Assembly (NCBI GenBank): GCA_945859605.1
Contig: OX243814.1
Span: forward strand, 20,684,035-20,748,034
Direction of reading: 5' to 3'
From: Lumbricus rubellus
Taxonomy: Eukaryota > Annelida > Clitellata > Crassiclitellata > Lumbricidae
Length of the DNA stretch: 64,000 nucleotides
A program made the translations under genes and the position numbers. Shown here in pieces: positions 14,377 to 22,672 of this stretch. How positions within the stretch are numbered: the stretch's first letter is position 1; the number at the start of each line of letters is the position of its first letter. The notes beneath the pieces are model-generated. The model was not told the origin of the DNA. It made no database searches and saw only the letters and a program-made list of their open reading frames with translations.

Positions 14377-17300
14377 TGAAGTAACTTACCATCCGATGAT
14401 GTATCCAGGCTGAACTGGAATCCTTTCAACCGAAGCCACTCCAAAAGTCACTAAGTACAGTCAACAACTCTGAGGCTAAAATTCTAGTCATGCAATACAA
14501 ACGAATTCATATAGGGCTGTTTATAATCAAGATACACGTATTAGGCTATATGCAATGCGAAGACGTAAGGATATTTCCACGCTCCAGCGTTGAATAAATA
14601 CAATACAACTTGCATCCATATTAGTAAAACATAGACTTAGGCTATTTGATGATGTGCTACAATAGAATGACTAATCCTATAGTAGCCTTTTAGGGAATAG
14701 AAGATTTTAAAAGGTTTAGGCTCAAAAGTGTTAGGCTAATTGTGGAGGATTTTATATAGGATTAGTTCTGGTATATAGAAAGTTCTGTTCAACTAAACGG
14801 GTTACGTCAATAATTTTGTAAATATGTAGGCCCCCTATATGGTATTTTAACAATCACAGTGTGACAAGTCAGGTATAGGTGGTATTATTTTTCCCCTTGG
14901 ATAGGCCTACAGCTAATAACGGATCAAATCTTAGAAATTGCTTGTTGAACACCTTACTTCTGTCACAAGTTCTGTGTACCCTACGCACCATAATTAATAA
15001 TTATAGGCCTACACCCTACAGTAGGCTAAACGTAGGCTAAACGTGTTATAGTCTCGTTCATACCTGTAAGCGTAGATACAAAAATAATGCATGCATGCAT
15101 GAATATTATTATTAAATAAGTAAACAGATAATCAATGTTTCATGTTTATGTGAACAATGAACACGAAGTTGACTCATTAGATCAACTAAGTTCAATTGAT
15201 GGCCATAACTGTGCTTTGCATAGGCTACCGTAGGCCTACTGGTTTGTTCCGGTAAAGGCAAATAAAATGGGTAGATTATAAGCATGCACGTAGGTAAGGC
15301 TTTGTATACATTTGATTCCGGTTTGCGCTTCGGCGTGTCAACACCGACCTGTGTTACGCTGACGGTTTACATCGGATTTTGCGGATTAGCGGGAAATTTC
15401 TTCTTTTATTTTATCTCTTACAAGTTTAATTGGAGAGCCTCTGAGGAGTTCTCTTGAAGTGGCACTATATAAATGTTCGATTACAATTACAATTACAATT
15501 ACAAAATTACAATTACATAAACGTTGACTTGTTTGAATGACCGTGGCATGGGCGGAGACTTAGGGGGAGGGGGGGACGGTCCCCCTCAATGAATGTGCTG
15601 GGGGACGGCCCATGTATTTGCCCCCTTAATTGTTGAGTGTTACGACTAAAAAAAGTCATCAACTTTAAAAAAAATGTCATCAAGTTTTTTAAGGGGAATT
15701 TTTTTTCCTGGAATTTCGGCCGGATGACTAAAAAAAGGTCAGAAAGTTTGGCCCAAAAGTGGAAAATTTCGTCGGCGACTCAGTCATTCGTCGGCCCAAT
15801 CTCGCGTCCTTCCTTCGGCGCCACTCGTTCGTCCCCCCTCCCAAAGTCTCCGCCCAGGTCTCCGCCCATGGACCGTGGTCATAGTTAGTTCCGAGTCCAA
15901 ACTGTATAAACAATGCATGTGGCTTATGTTTGTGCGTGAAATTATTTCTATTGCATTGCCTATTTATTGAGCAAAGGCTGTGATGATTTTAGTGTAAAAA
16001 AATCCACATCACACTCACAGAAAATATTAAGGTGCAATTTAAGTTGTTAAGTGAGAAGAATAAATATTCTCTTTTTAAAGCATTCTCTTACCATCATCTG
16101 TTTGTACTGGGCAATCGGCCGAAGTAAACGTGTTGACACCAACAAGCTCATACTCGTCGGTCGTACCAGTCGGTCTCCAGACTTCAAAGTTAATGTCTCC
16201 AGAATTGCATAGGTCATTTGTGTGGAACATCCATTCCTAAAATATACATGTACACTGTACAGGGTGGTCCAGCATAAATGAACCAACTTTGAATGCATGT
16301 AGGCCTAACTCCGCCAATTTTTTGAATTTATTTTCACTTTATGCGTCAAATTAAAGGTATTTCATACTAATATTAGCACTGAAAAAATTGAACTGGTGCT
16401 AGTTTAGGTTTAAATCGTATGCACGGAACAGTACTAGCTCCCATATTTTGATGTAATTTGTGACGCAATCTGGCGCCCTTTCCACGAGATATTCACATAT
16501 CGCTTTTTGCTAACACGCGCATAGACACGGTTATTTTGGGTGTTTGTACGAGTCTCTACTATGAATATCCTCTCTTCGCTAGACCATGCCCTTTCAATTT
16601 TACCAACAGCCGTGCGCGCTTCCACGCGCTGCTTCAGACGCAAAGAAACGGCCAGCCGTTTCTTTGCGTCAGTTTTGGATTGGTGCTGGACACCACATCG
16701 ACGAATAACTTTAGATGATCTTTAGAATACATTTATACGGTGCTTCTAGGACTATCTGTTTCGTGCTGAAAGACCCGGGGAGATTTTCTTATATGGACTA
16801 TCCGGGTCATTGTCTTAATTGACTGTAAATTTACTCGGATACATTGCAAGAGCGATGTTAGCGGATGTGCGCCCCTTGGTTTATGAGGAGAATTGCTGTA
16901 GAAAGTCCTACTGTATCAATTTTCCGTAGCAGATATTGCAAGGTATTGTTTATTCCACCCTTTGTTAGATAATTCATTAATCATTTTAAACGAAATAAAT
17001 CTCTTATCAATTCGTAAAATTAAGATCAAAGCCAGATCATCGTCTGCCAACGGCGCCAGGTTGCGTCGCAAATGACAGCAAAATATGGTAGTTAGCGCTT
17101 TTCAGAGCATGCAATTAAAACCTAAACCAGTTCAATTTTTCAGAGGCAATAGTCTAGTCTATTATCTTTAATTTGACACAAAAATTATAAATAAATACCA
17201 AAAATTGGCGGAGTTATATGCATGCAAAGTTAGTTCATTTATGCTGGACCACCCTGTATATATTATATATGGAAACCAATGGACTATCTGTGCGCTAAAC

Positions 17301-18573
17301 CGAATAGACCTATAGCCTGCATGTAATAATATTATAGGCATACAGTCCAATGCCTTGCTTTGCAGTATACATAGGCTATATTTGCGTGCACAGTTTTATT
17401 CTGCAAACTCAATGGATAAATCGGTTTGTACCTGCTTCAACCAGCTGTAAGGAATTCAGGAAAGCTTTGTCGATGGCGAGATTAGTGAAATGTTAATCAA
17501 CGAGAGACAGCTACATGTAGGTCTATTGGTAGAGACACATCGAAAGTCTCCGATTGGTGAGGCTGTGGAAGCACTCTCATGACTCCGTACTGTCCGTAGG
17601 AGTATAGAAGCATTCTAATGACATTAAGTCTTATTGTATTCATTCATTCAGATCATTTGTATAGCGCCCTTCAAGGAACTACTCAGAGGCGCTTCCAGCC
17701 CAACCACGATCACATAAAAAATATTTGAGAGATCTTAGAGGCCTACTTATCCTTATGATTCCGTAGTAAGTATATTGATCTGAAAAATCTACTCACGCGT
17801 ATGACTCCGTAGCAATTGATTGTTCCCTTTCCTTTCAACAAGTATCGAGTATTCGACGCAGCATCTTCACTTCGATTGGTCGTTTCAATCCCAGCCAGAA
17901 TTCCATTCGAAGAACAAACTGAATACGAATATAATTAAGTGCTTATACATGTAGCCTATGGCAAGTGCGACTGCATAAAAGTATACTTAAGGGCTCATCG
18001 TGTTCTGATATCCTGCAATAAATTGAGCTGAAACCGTAAAATCAGTTGACAAAGTTGGAAACAGTCCTGTAATTCGAAAGTAGGTTACGTGGTGCCGTGT
18101 AGTCATACTAAGCACTGGAAAAAGTTTGTCTCACTAAAATTTTATTTCTTTTCAATCAAACAATAATGAATAATAGGCCTATATTGCATTAAGAACCGAT
18201 ATAGGCCTACTCAAAACTCCAATTTCGATGCATTGCTGACACCCATAAATATTAATTAATTTATTTAGGCCTATTATTAATTTAATTTATTTAAATTTAT
18301 TATTAAGATCACGCATGCTTGGAACGCTAGAATTCTTACAGCGCGTAGAAACCTTTTATCCGAATAGGTTAGGCTAGTTAGCTCAATAAATACCTGGGGC
18401 TTAAAGAACCAGTAACTTCCAAGTTATCACAAAGTAAATTTTCTGACCAGTGACCACGAGCAACCACAGCTGAATATCAACATTTGAGTTAGCCTACCTT
18501 GTGCATTTGTTGGTATGATCCAAGAAGAGACAGGAATCAGGACAAACAGGGCTTTGAACAGAAAAAGCAGCAT
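715..18573 (-). CDS. cadherin-like single-pass membrane protein, whole gene (20 exons)
   Basis: Joining 20 minus-strand exons gives an open frame of 1,063 codons plus stop, with compatible splice phases at all 19 junctions. Order: signal peptide (about residues 1-24); cysteine-containing N-terminal region (26-190) with no obvious family; about six cadherin repeats (190-845) with typical motifs such as PLDRE, DVNEP, VNDRD and AKDGDSG; a membrane-adjacent domain (about 850-975) resembling in layout the ferredoxin-like MAD of protocadherin-15/cadherin-23; membrane helix (about 980-1003); basic, proline-containing tail of about 60 residues. The likely role is calcium-dependent adhesion or tip-link-like contact at the cell surface; this is inferred from the family. 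No catenin-binding site is obvious in the tail, so it is not a classical cadherin. The start has an in-frame upstream TAG. Introns host SINEs, two mariner-type elements and MITEs. Ligand and orthology remain unknown. Confidence 0.88.
1223..1309 (-). CDS. cadherin-like gene exon 19 (cytoplasmic tail)
   Basis: Encodes TPPKPTHAWVDEEPKPV and SMDEDSVRYR. Proline-rich, charged, no catenin-binding core. AATTAG acceptor and GTAGGC donor, phase 2 to 2. Confidence 0.75.
1845..2043 (-). CDS. cadherin-like gene exon 18 (transmembrane)
   Basis: Residues about 947-1012: FPVIKVMPTYMNWWLDTVE, then the helix GIATIVCLSVLGLLLLALAG. The acceptor ACAACAG at 2044 was chosen because its phase joins exon 17; other AGs upstream have the wrong phase or give stops. 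The donor GTGAGT overlaps an in-frame TGA, so retention of the next intron would end the protein at the membrane. Confidence 0.83.
2149..2215. repeat. CA microsatellite
   Basis: A (CA)n tract with CG interruptions lies just upstream (transcript sense) of cadherin exon 18. It lengthens spurious frames on both strands. Confidence 0.85.
2400..2843. mobile_element. MITE with CACGAAA termini
   Basis: Inverted ends begin CACGAAA on both sides and share TATCCCCC about 12 bases in. The interior has CACTTAAAA sub-repeats and no credible gene. It sits in a cadherin intron. No clear target duplication was found. Confidence 0.45.
3187..3308 (-). CDS. cadherin-like gene exon 17 (membrane-adjacent domain)
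   Basis: Encodes LIVTVYALADNSTYSP and FVDRDDMLNRLRKNIY. The VYA strand followed by DR..L...L is the feature shared with protocadherin-15 membrane-adjacent domains. TTCAG acceptor, GTGAGT donor, phase 2 in, 1 out. Confidence 0.82.
3851..4030 (-). CDS. cadherin-like gene exon 16 (membrane-adjacent domain)
   Basis: Residues about 846-905 run from IMNVRIDTYRPDRQFIDL to a helix with AFLEALRKVTV. The layout agrees with the beginning of the membrane-adjacent domain of protocadherin-15-type proteins. Phase 2 to 2, donor GTGAGT. Confidence 0.8.
4096..4312 (+). mobile_element. tRNA-derived SINE copy A (diverged)
   Basis: Starts GTGGGGCGCGGTGGTGTAG (box A-like). The box B region is decayed, but the downstream body with AAGTCCTTCACTC, CGGCGTGAGACTCCG and the terminal CTATAACAAGTGC matches the other copies. 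The most diverged of five, in a cadherin intron. Confidence 0.7.
4916..5069 (-). CDS. cadherin-like gene exon 15 (repeat 6)
   Basis: Encodes SITFNLLVPDAYFNMDNKNG and YLLYVYAKDNGT, the second half of the last cadherin repeat. TTTAG acceptor, GTAAGT donor, phase 1 in, 2 out. Confidence 0.85.
5525..5900. repeat. polyC/polyG-bounded dispersed repeat
   Basis: C-runs flank a body of repeated TTCGGGCAA and CGGCCGGATGAC words. The same words recur near 15545-15880 and more weakly at 40870-41020. Probably a MITE-like family; the ends are not resolved. Confidence 0.5.
6061..6370 (-). CDS. cadherin-like gene exon 14 (repeat 5 end, repeat 6 start)
   Basis: Contains VDPSTGLVETKQPLDRENQ and VNIIDVNDVRP, then a cysteine pair and ATDDDPRP. 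The nearer TATAG acceptor would give a stop at codon 3, so GCACAG is chosen. The donor is the weak GTCTGC, supported because phase 1 joins exactly to exon 15. Confidence 0.85.
6401..6440. repeat. TA microsatellite
   Basis: Near-perfect (TA)n immediately upstream (transcript sense) of cadherin exon 14. It contains a decoy TATAG acceptor that would cause an early stop. Confidence 0.85.
6817..6935 (-). CDS. cadherin-like gene exon 13 (repeat 5)
   Basis: Encodes ENAPGGTSVLTVTAKDGDSG and INGEFEYSI, a canonical cadherin repeat core. Phase 1 in, 0 out, donor GTAAAT. Confidence 0.88.
7610..7937 (-). CDS. cadherin-like gene exon 12 (repeat 4, repeat 5 start)
   Basis: The largest exon (109 codons) contains AVAVNDRDLSCSP, LIGARDSGGLTGYAKV and NTNDFNPTF, the acidic calcium-site motifs. 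It has five cysteines, more than typical repeats. Phase 0 in, 1 out, donor GTGAGT. Confidence 0.88.
8286..8479 (-). CDS. cadherin-like gene exon 11 (repeat 3 end, repeat 4 start)
   Basis: Residues about 478-542 contain LCSYAKLDYCLSSTYTVQV and NSLPSFSQTTYSGTITE. The LDYC strand replaces the usual LDYE. CTGCAG acceptor, GTTAGT donor, phase 1 in, 0 out. Confidence 0.85.
9323..9404 (-). CDS. cadherin-like gene exon 10 (repeat 3)
   Basis: A short exon encoding VLVDMSLDPVIRYEIIDLL and one cysteine. It follows VVFQ of exon 9 in phase 0 and ends in phase 1 at GTAAGT. Confidence 0.78.
9531..9766 (-). CDS. cadherin-like gene exon 9 (repeat 2 end, repeat 3 start)
   Basis: Residues about 372-450 include YTLTITATDGV, then VKQPPVFLNLPDSITIDEN, the boundary between two cadherin repeats. 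GTAACT donor, phase 1 in, 0 out. Confidence 0.86.
9911..10130 (+). mobile_element. tRNA-derived SINE copy B
   Basis: Begins GTGGGGCGTGGTGGTGTAG. It has a box A TGGTGTAGTGG and a perfect box B GGTTCGAATCC, then a body with GACCTTGGGCAAGTCCTTCG and GGCGTGAAACTCC, ending GCGCTATAACAAGTGCAC and a CA-rich tail. Full length, about 220 bp, in the intron between cadherin exons 8 and 9. Confidence 0.88.
10421..10547 (-). CDS. cadherin-like gene exon 8 (repeat 2)
   Basis: Encodes VFKVLISDPDTNPTVPVKF and PPFVVNPDS, the middle of a cadherin repeat. TTGTAG acceptor, GTAATC donor, phase 0 in, 1 out. Confidence 0.82.
11638..11843 (-). CDS. cadherin-like gene exon 7 (repeat 1 end, repeat 2 start)
   Basis: Contains IDYETQSVYQLEVTVT and VNIVDVNEP, the calcium-binding linker signature of cadherin repeats, followed by the start of the next repeat. 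Phase 1 in, 0 out. Confidence 0.87.
12085..12175. repeat. CAC/GTG trinucleotide tract
   Basis: A (CAC)n/(GCC)n microsatellite in the intron upstream (transcript sense) of cadherin exon 7. It gives poly-Pro, poly-Thr or poly-Val frames but no gene. Confidence 0.85.
12253..12465 (-). CDS. cadherin-like gene exon 6 (first cadherin repeat)
   Basis: Residues about 190-260 contain NLPATVNLAED, the usual entry of a cadherin repeat, and a diverged central part with one cysteine. TTTCCAG acceptor, GTAAGT donor, phase 1 to 1. Confidence 0.8.
12531..13556 (+). mobile_element. Tc1/mariner-type element with nested inverted arms
   Basis: Both ends read CACCGTGATTCAAAAAA and are flanked by TA, the target duplication of Tc1/mariner. 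Each side carries two diverged tandem copies of a roughly 200-bp arm, inverted between sides. Between them lies a remnant of transposase C-terminus. It is inserted between cadherin exons 5 and 6. Confidence 0.8.
13042..13218 (+). pseudogene. Tc1/mariner transposase C-terminal remnant
   Basis: One frame reads MKYRVYQTTIHDINDLKQRL, then EVWDGLDQRIIDDAVA, stop, WRQRLKDCVQAGG, stop, HFEKL. This matches the characteristic C-terminal block of mariner-type transposases (LKQRL, W, WR.RL..CV...GGHFE). Two in-frame stops at 13153 and 13195 and the absence of the catalytic part make it dead. Confidence 0.8.
13717..13880 (-). CDS. cadherin-like gene exon 5 (Ser/Thr/Pro-rich linker)
   Basis: Residues about 135-189 are rich in Ser, Thr and Pro (for example TAPISPGDTAPF), a probable extended, possibly O-glycosylated stalk ahead of the first repeat. 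Phase 2 in, 1 out, donor GTATGA. Confidence 0.8.
14335..14374. repeat. TA microsatellite
   Basis: A (TA)n tract about 15 bases downstream of the donor of cadherin exon 4 in transcript sense. Confidence 0.85.
14390..14450 (-). CDS. cadherin-like gene exon 4
   Basis: A 61-base exon encoding VTFGVASVERIPVQPGYIIG. Found by phase matching between exons 3 and 5; CTTAG acceptor and GTAAGT donor. The donor lies close to a TA microsatellite. Confidence 0.75.
15545..15880. repeat. polyC/polyG-bounded dispersed repeat, second copy
   Basis: Shares CGGCCGGATGACTAAAAAAA and G/C-run ends with the copy at 5525. GGCGGAGAC and GTCTCCGCCCATG near the two ends are inverted, suggesting a MITE-like unit. No gene. 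Confidence 0.45.
16092..16236 (-). CDS. cadherin-like gene exon 3 (extracellular N-terminal region)
   Basis: Residues 67-114 start EWMFHTNDLCNSGDI and contain NFEVWRPTG and ADCPVQ. TTTTAG acceptor, GTAAGA donor, phase 0 in and 1 out. The fold is not recognised; it is a secreted-type domain before the first cadherin repeat. Confidence 0.8.
16260..17256. mobile_element. TIR element with TA duplication (mariner-like)
   Basis: Both ends read CAGGGTGGTCCAGCATAAAT and are flanked by TA. Inverted similarity continues about 170 bp inwards. The total of 997 bp is too short for a full transposase. It lies in the intron between cadherin exons 2 and 3. Confidence 0.8.
16434..16643 (-). pseudogene. possible transposase N-terminal fragment
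   Basis: A 70-codon open stretch inside the TIR element contains IERAWSSEERIFIVET and KKRYVNISWKGRQIA. This resembles the helix-turn-helix start (DUF4817 type) of mariner-like transposases from arthropods and other invertebrates. No ATG start and no catalytic domain; a remnant at best. Confidence 0.4.
17645..17700. repeat. LINE/SINE tail fragment (TATAGCGCC)
   Basis: ATTCATTCAGATCATTTGTA then TAGCGCCCTTCAAG and CTACTCAGAGGCGCTTCCA; the same 3' tail-like words occur at 36543-36606, 38652-38692 and, reversed, at 15435-15470 and 36470-36510. It also overlaps the 3' body of the SINE family. Confidence 0.5.
17797..17918 (-). CDS. cadherin-like gene exon 2 (extracellular N-terminal region)
   Basis: Residues 26-66, including CSSNGILAG and CYGVIR. 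Bounded by TTCAG acceptor and GTGAGT donor. The two cysteines probably form disulfides with those of exon 3. Phase 1 in, 0 out. Confidence 0.8.
18498..18573 (-). CDS. cadherin-like gene exon 1 (signal peptide)
   Basis: Residues 1-25 begin MLLFLFKALFVLIPVSSW, a strong signal peptide, and end before CAAG|GTAGGC. An in-frame TAG lies nine codons before the ATG at 18573. Ends in phase 1. Confidence 0.85.
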
Positions 18574-18848
18574 TCTGATCAAATGTGCAGTCTATGCAAA
18601 GACCGCTCTTTGTCGACGAAGCACTCAATGAAAATTATATCCAATGTAATCCGTGTGAAATCTGAATACGTTTTTATTCAGAAGAAGAAAATCGTCAAAT
18701 AAGACTAATCAACAATGAATTAAAACGATTATTATAATTATCTAACACTTTTCAATGCGTGAATCTAGTATAACGTTACGGAACGTTGGTTTCATCGATA
18801 CGCTATTTCGTAGCGTTATTTACGAGTGTGATCGATAGGCCTATATCA

Positions 18849-18881
<33 letters not shown>
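18849..18881. repeat. TA microsatellite
   Basis: A (TA)n tract upstream of the cadherin start, in the divergent intergenic region. Confidence 0.85.
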
Positions 18882-18886
<5 letters not shown>

Positions 18887-19243
18887 TATACATGTATCTG
18901 TTCGCGAATGGCGAGGTATATGTATATAGGCTACAAACATAGGCCTACTACTAACACAGGACAAGTAGCATTGTTCAGAAAGATCTAGACGGTGTACACG
19001 TGGCGCATGCAGATAGTCTTAAGAACCCTTGACGAAGCGAATATCGTGTTAGCAACGCAAGAGTGTGTTATGCTTTGTTTATACATAGAAACATAAGTGG
19101 AGCAGAGGTACAAGCAGCAGGACAGCAATATTCACACTGTGGACGTACGCGACCGATGAAAGGTCGATGGCTGCTAATTATTCAAGGTAGCTGCATGATA
19201 TTTACGTATACAGTTCCTTCACGGGAGCTTCTCTATAGCCACA

Positions 19244-19482
19244 GTGGGGCGCGGTGGTCTAGTGGTGGCGTCGTTGCCTTGGAGCCGGAAGGTCCGAGGT
19301 TCGAATCCACCTCCCCGCGTAAGGACCTTGGGCAAGTCCTTCACTTAGGCCTACAATTGCTCAGCGCTTAGGCGTGAAACTCCGATGCAGTGTCCGCTCT
19401 GCATCGGGAGCGCCTCTGAGTAGTGAGAGCTTGAAGGGGCGCTATAACAAGTGCACATACAAACATACAAACAAACAAACAG
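19244..19482 (+). mobile_element. tRNA-derived SINE copy C
   Basis: The most intact copy: GTGGGGCGCGGTGGTCTAG, box A TGGTCTAGTGG, box B GGTTCGAATCC, the shared body and GGGCGCTATAACAAGTGCAC, then a CAAACA-rich tail. Confidence 0.9.
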
Positions 19483-19594
19483 ATATTGCTGAAAAATTGT
19501 CGCCATAATAATTTCATATATATGTATATTATAGGCCTAATATTAATACAACCTAAATAGACAGAAAAGTCTAGTGTAATAATAATATTAGGCC

Positions 19595-19596
<2 letters not shown>

Positions 19597-19637
<41 letters not shown>

Positions 19638-19700
19638 GTTCTCGTATATTTCTCGTATATATATATATATATAGAGAGAGACAGAGAGACACAGAGAGAG

Positions 19701-19741
<41 letters not shown>
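19597..19741. repeat. GA/GACA microsatellite
   Basis: Long (GA)n tracts separated by TA and CACA stretches. Confidence 0.9.
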
Positions 19742-19746
<5 letters not shown>

Positions 19747-20277
19747 CATATAAATGAGTCATTTAGAAATCATTTGGGGTAATAGGCCTACATACAGCGG
19801 TATCAACGACCTAAATATAGGCAGAAGAGTCTAGTCTAATAATATTATAAACTTTGTAAGTAAACTGGTTCTCGTATATTTAATGATCACGATTAAGTTC
19901 TTACTTGAAGACCGTTGCGTGCGTCTGATATTATCTTTGATTTTCTTATGTAATGTCAACGCAATTATTCGTCATTATTTTTAAAACCACTCGAACCTTT
20001 CAACGTGCGCTCTCGTCTGTGTATAATAAACGACACGTGATTGCCAAGCAATGACCAGCAGATGAACAGCGGCATTACTATTGCTTTTATTCCTATAGCC
20101 TATGAAGATTACCTTAATGGCTCCATATAAATAATTATCCACTCATAATGTAGATGTGCCTATAATTTGCAATAGTCACGCACTGTGCTTAGCCTTTCTT
20201 TACTCACTGAGGAATATAATACTGTGCAGCGAGGCTTCTGCTAACGATAATGACGTCATTGTGACGAAGGGAAGGTC

Positions 20278-20433
20278 ACAGAAACACTGCAGCGGAGTTT
20301 CTAGCCGAAGCGCTGAGCATTTGCGAGTGAAGGACTTGCCCAAGGTCTCTACGCGGCGACTTGAGATGGATTCGAACCTGCAACCCTTCGGCTGCAAGGC
20401 AACGAACATGACCACTACACTACCGCACCCCAC
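20278..20433 (-). mobile_element. tRNA-derived SINE copy D, truncated
   Basis: Read on the minus strand it starts GTGGGGTGCGGTAGTGTAGT and keeps a box B-like GGTTCGAATCC and the CTTGGGCAAGTCCTTCACTC body, but lacks the ATAACAAGTGC end. Confidence 0.8.
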
Positions 20434-21282
20434 AAGAATTATTGGACTTGGGCTATTGCGTTTCTATATATCATCTGTAATTTATCAAGTTTTTTATTTG
20501 ATTAATAAGGTAGATACAAAAGAAGCATAAAAAATCCACTTTTGAAAACAAATTTTAAACAAGTTTTGAATTTCAACCACTAAATAAGTACAGATGAACA
20601 AGCACATTAGACAATGGCATTTAAGATAATAGCACGCTAGAGAACGGTTAGACAATGACATATTATGCCTTATGAATTGTTTAGTCAGTTCGATGACGAA
20701 AACAACCAGAAAACTAGTGTCCCAGCAACCAACAAGCCTTAAGAGGCTTCAGAAAGAAAGAAAGAAACAAAGATGTCGTACATTGTTCTCAATGGTCTTA
20801 CACGAGAAATGAAGGGAGCCTAATAGCTGTTGTACATGTAGATATGAGTAGCGATCATCTTGGGCCAACATTCATTATTGTTTTGGTTTTTGGGTACAGA
20901 AGTGTGTAATTTATCACCGACTCATCCGCTATGGGAATAAATGGCCAGACACTCCTGCGAAAAGTTCTACCGTAGATTGCAATTCTTCCCATTAATGAAA
21001 TAAACTCATGCTTACGCATACATCGCATAGGCTCCCATAAGCTTATAGGTCATAATATTTCTCTGCCTTATCAATGTTATCATGTGTCAGAAAACGCAAT
21101 GTCTAGGGTTTTATTCGCGTTGATATTACACAACCCAGTGCGATTAATATTTCTTCTATTTCCAAAAGACGACATGATACCGCTTGTAGTACGCTCGATG
21201 CGATGCACAGATGTGCGCACAGCTGCATGGTCGTCTGACTCCGGATTCAAATTCTGCGATCATCAGACGACATTCTGCACTC

Positions 21283-21287
21283 GTCAG

Positions 21288-21325
<38 letters not shown>

Positions 21326-21371
21326 ACAGCAGCAGCAGCAACAGCAGCAGCAGCAACAGCAGCAGCAGCAA

Positions 21372-21418
<47 letters not shown>

Positions 21419-21448
21419 ACAGCAGCAGCAGCAACAGCAGCAGCAGCG
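21283..21448. repeat. CAG/CAA array with 15-bp period
   Basis: (CAG)4CAA units repeat about ten times with slight length variation. On the plus strand this reads as polyglutamine within a 150-codon frame. There is no splice or homology support for a gene, so it is treated as a satellite 0.7 kb upstream of the D2-like receptor start. Confidence 0.9.
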
Positions 21449-22156
21449 TCTTCATCCATGGATCGTCTATGAAATAGTTGTTGTAGCTGCTGTAGCTATT
21501 ACTTTATCCAAGTGCATCGTGAATCCATGTAAGTGAACTTTGAATAGTAGGCCTAAGCTATTTCACTTTTTCACTGATGTGCTCGCTGCATAGAAGAACC
21601 CATCGTAATCGATTCCTCGTAGGCCTATAGGCCTATGCCTATAATAATAATAGGCTACTTTTTCATCAGTTTCTGTCCTAGCAATTTTAGAGACGCACAG
21701 AGTGCACTTAACTCATTTGTTAATTGGAAGATTAATATTTTAAATCTGACTTTCAATCTATCGTGCTAACGAAGGCCTATGCATATCCTAGCTAATTTAT
21801 ATATAACGACCAAAGGGCTAATGATACAGGAACGCGTTCCAACAGCAGTTACAAAATTCTTGATCAAGATTTTTTCATTGAACTGTTTTTGCTGATAACC
21901 CTTAGAACAGAATGATCATCTGGTGGAAATATTCATGTGCAAAAGGATTTTCAGTTTTACTTTTTAAAAAGATTGCAACGCTTCTCTATAAATTGCTCGA
22001 ACTTCCCCAGTATATTATAATTTATGCTAAATGAAACAGATAGCTGATCTTTTCGAATATATGACCATTCTCTTTTAAATATTATACGGTCTATTTTATG
22101 CAGAATGGATTTGATTTTCTATTAGAACAGTTACTATTAAGCTTAGTTGAGATGCA

Positions 22157-22672
22157 ATGACGCAGAAAGCAGAAGAAGACAACAGAAGACGAACAAGAGA
22201 AAGCATCGTTTCATCTACATCTTCAGCAGCAACTGAAGAGGCCGTTTCCTATCCTCTTCACTTGTCTTCGCAATGTCCACTGCAGCTGCACGGGTGGGAT
22301 GCTCCACCATCGTCTATTCGGGACAATATTATAGGCGCTCCTGCTTGGCCTGGAAACAGCTCCCCTTGCACCTCCTCCTCTTCCTCATCGGGTGTGGGGT
22401 TCATCGTCAGCGTCGGCAGCAACTCCACCAGTGTCAACGGACCAACGACGGATATCATGGATGAGGATGGGTCGATGATCGAGGAGCGACACTACTGGGC
22501 CGTCCTTCTTTTCTTCGTTCCTACTCTCACAGTGTTCGGCAACGTTCTCGTTGTGCTGAGTATCTGTAAAGAGAAGTCGCTGCAAACGGCAACCAACTTC
22601 TTCATCCTATCGCTGGCTGTTTCAGATCTCATGGTCGCCATACTCGTCATGCCACTGTCCATCTACGTCGAA
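22157..22672 (+). CDS. D2-like receptor exon 1 (N-terminus, TM1, TM2)
   Basis: Residues 1-172. TM1 is about 113-137 ([18 protein letters not shown] at its end) and TM2 is [20 protein letters not shown]. Donor GAA|GTAAGG after SIYVE, phase 0, at the place where vertebrate D2-type genes also split. Confidence 0.93.

Larger units (their letters stand above)
18574..22156. other. divergent intergenic region between cadherin and D2-like receptor
   Basis: About 3.6 kb between two divergent starts, so it should hold both promoters. It contains two SINE copies, GA and TA microsatellites and a CAG/CAA array. No coding exon and no convincing TATA box were seen. Confidence 0.5.

Noticed and set aside
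19368..19762. Minus-strand Ser/Leu-rich frames
   Set aside because: GA/CT microsatellite plus SINE sequence.
21084..21536. 150-codon plus-strand frame with long polyglutamine
   Set aside because: Almost entirely the CAG/CAA array; flanks have no domain, splice or homology support, and the minus-strand frame is equally long (poly-Leu).
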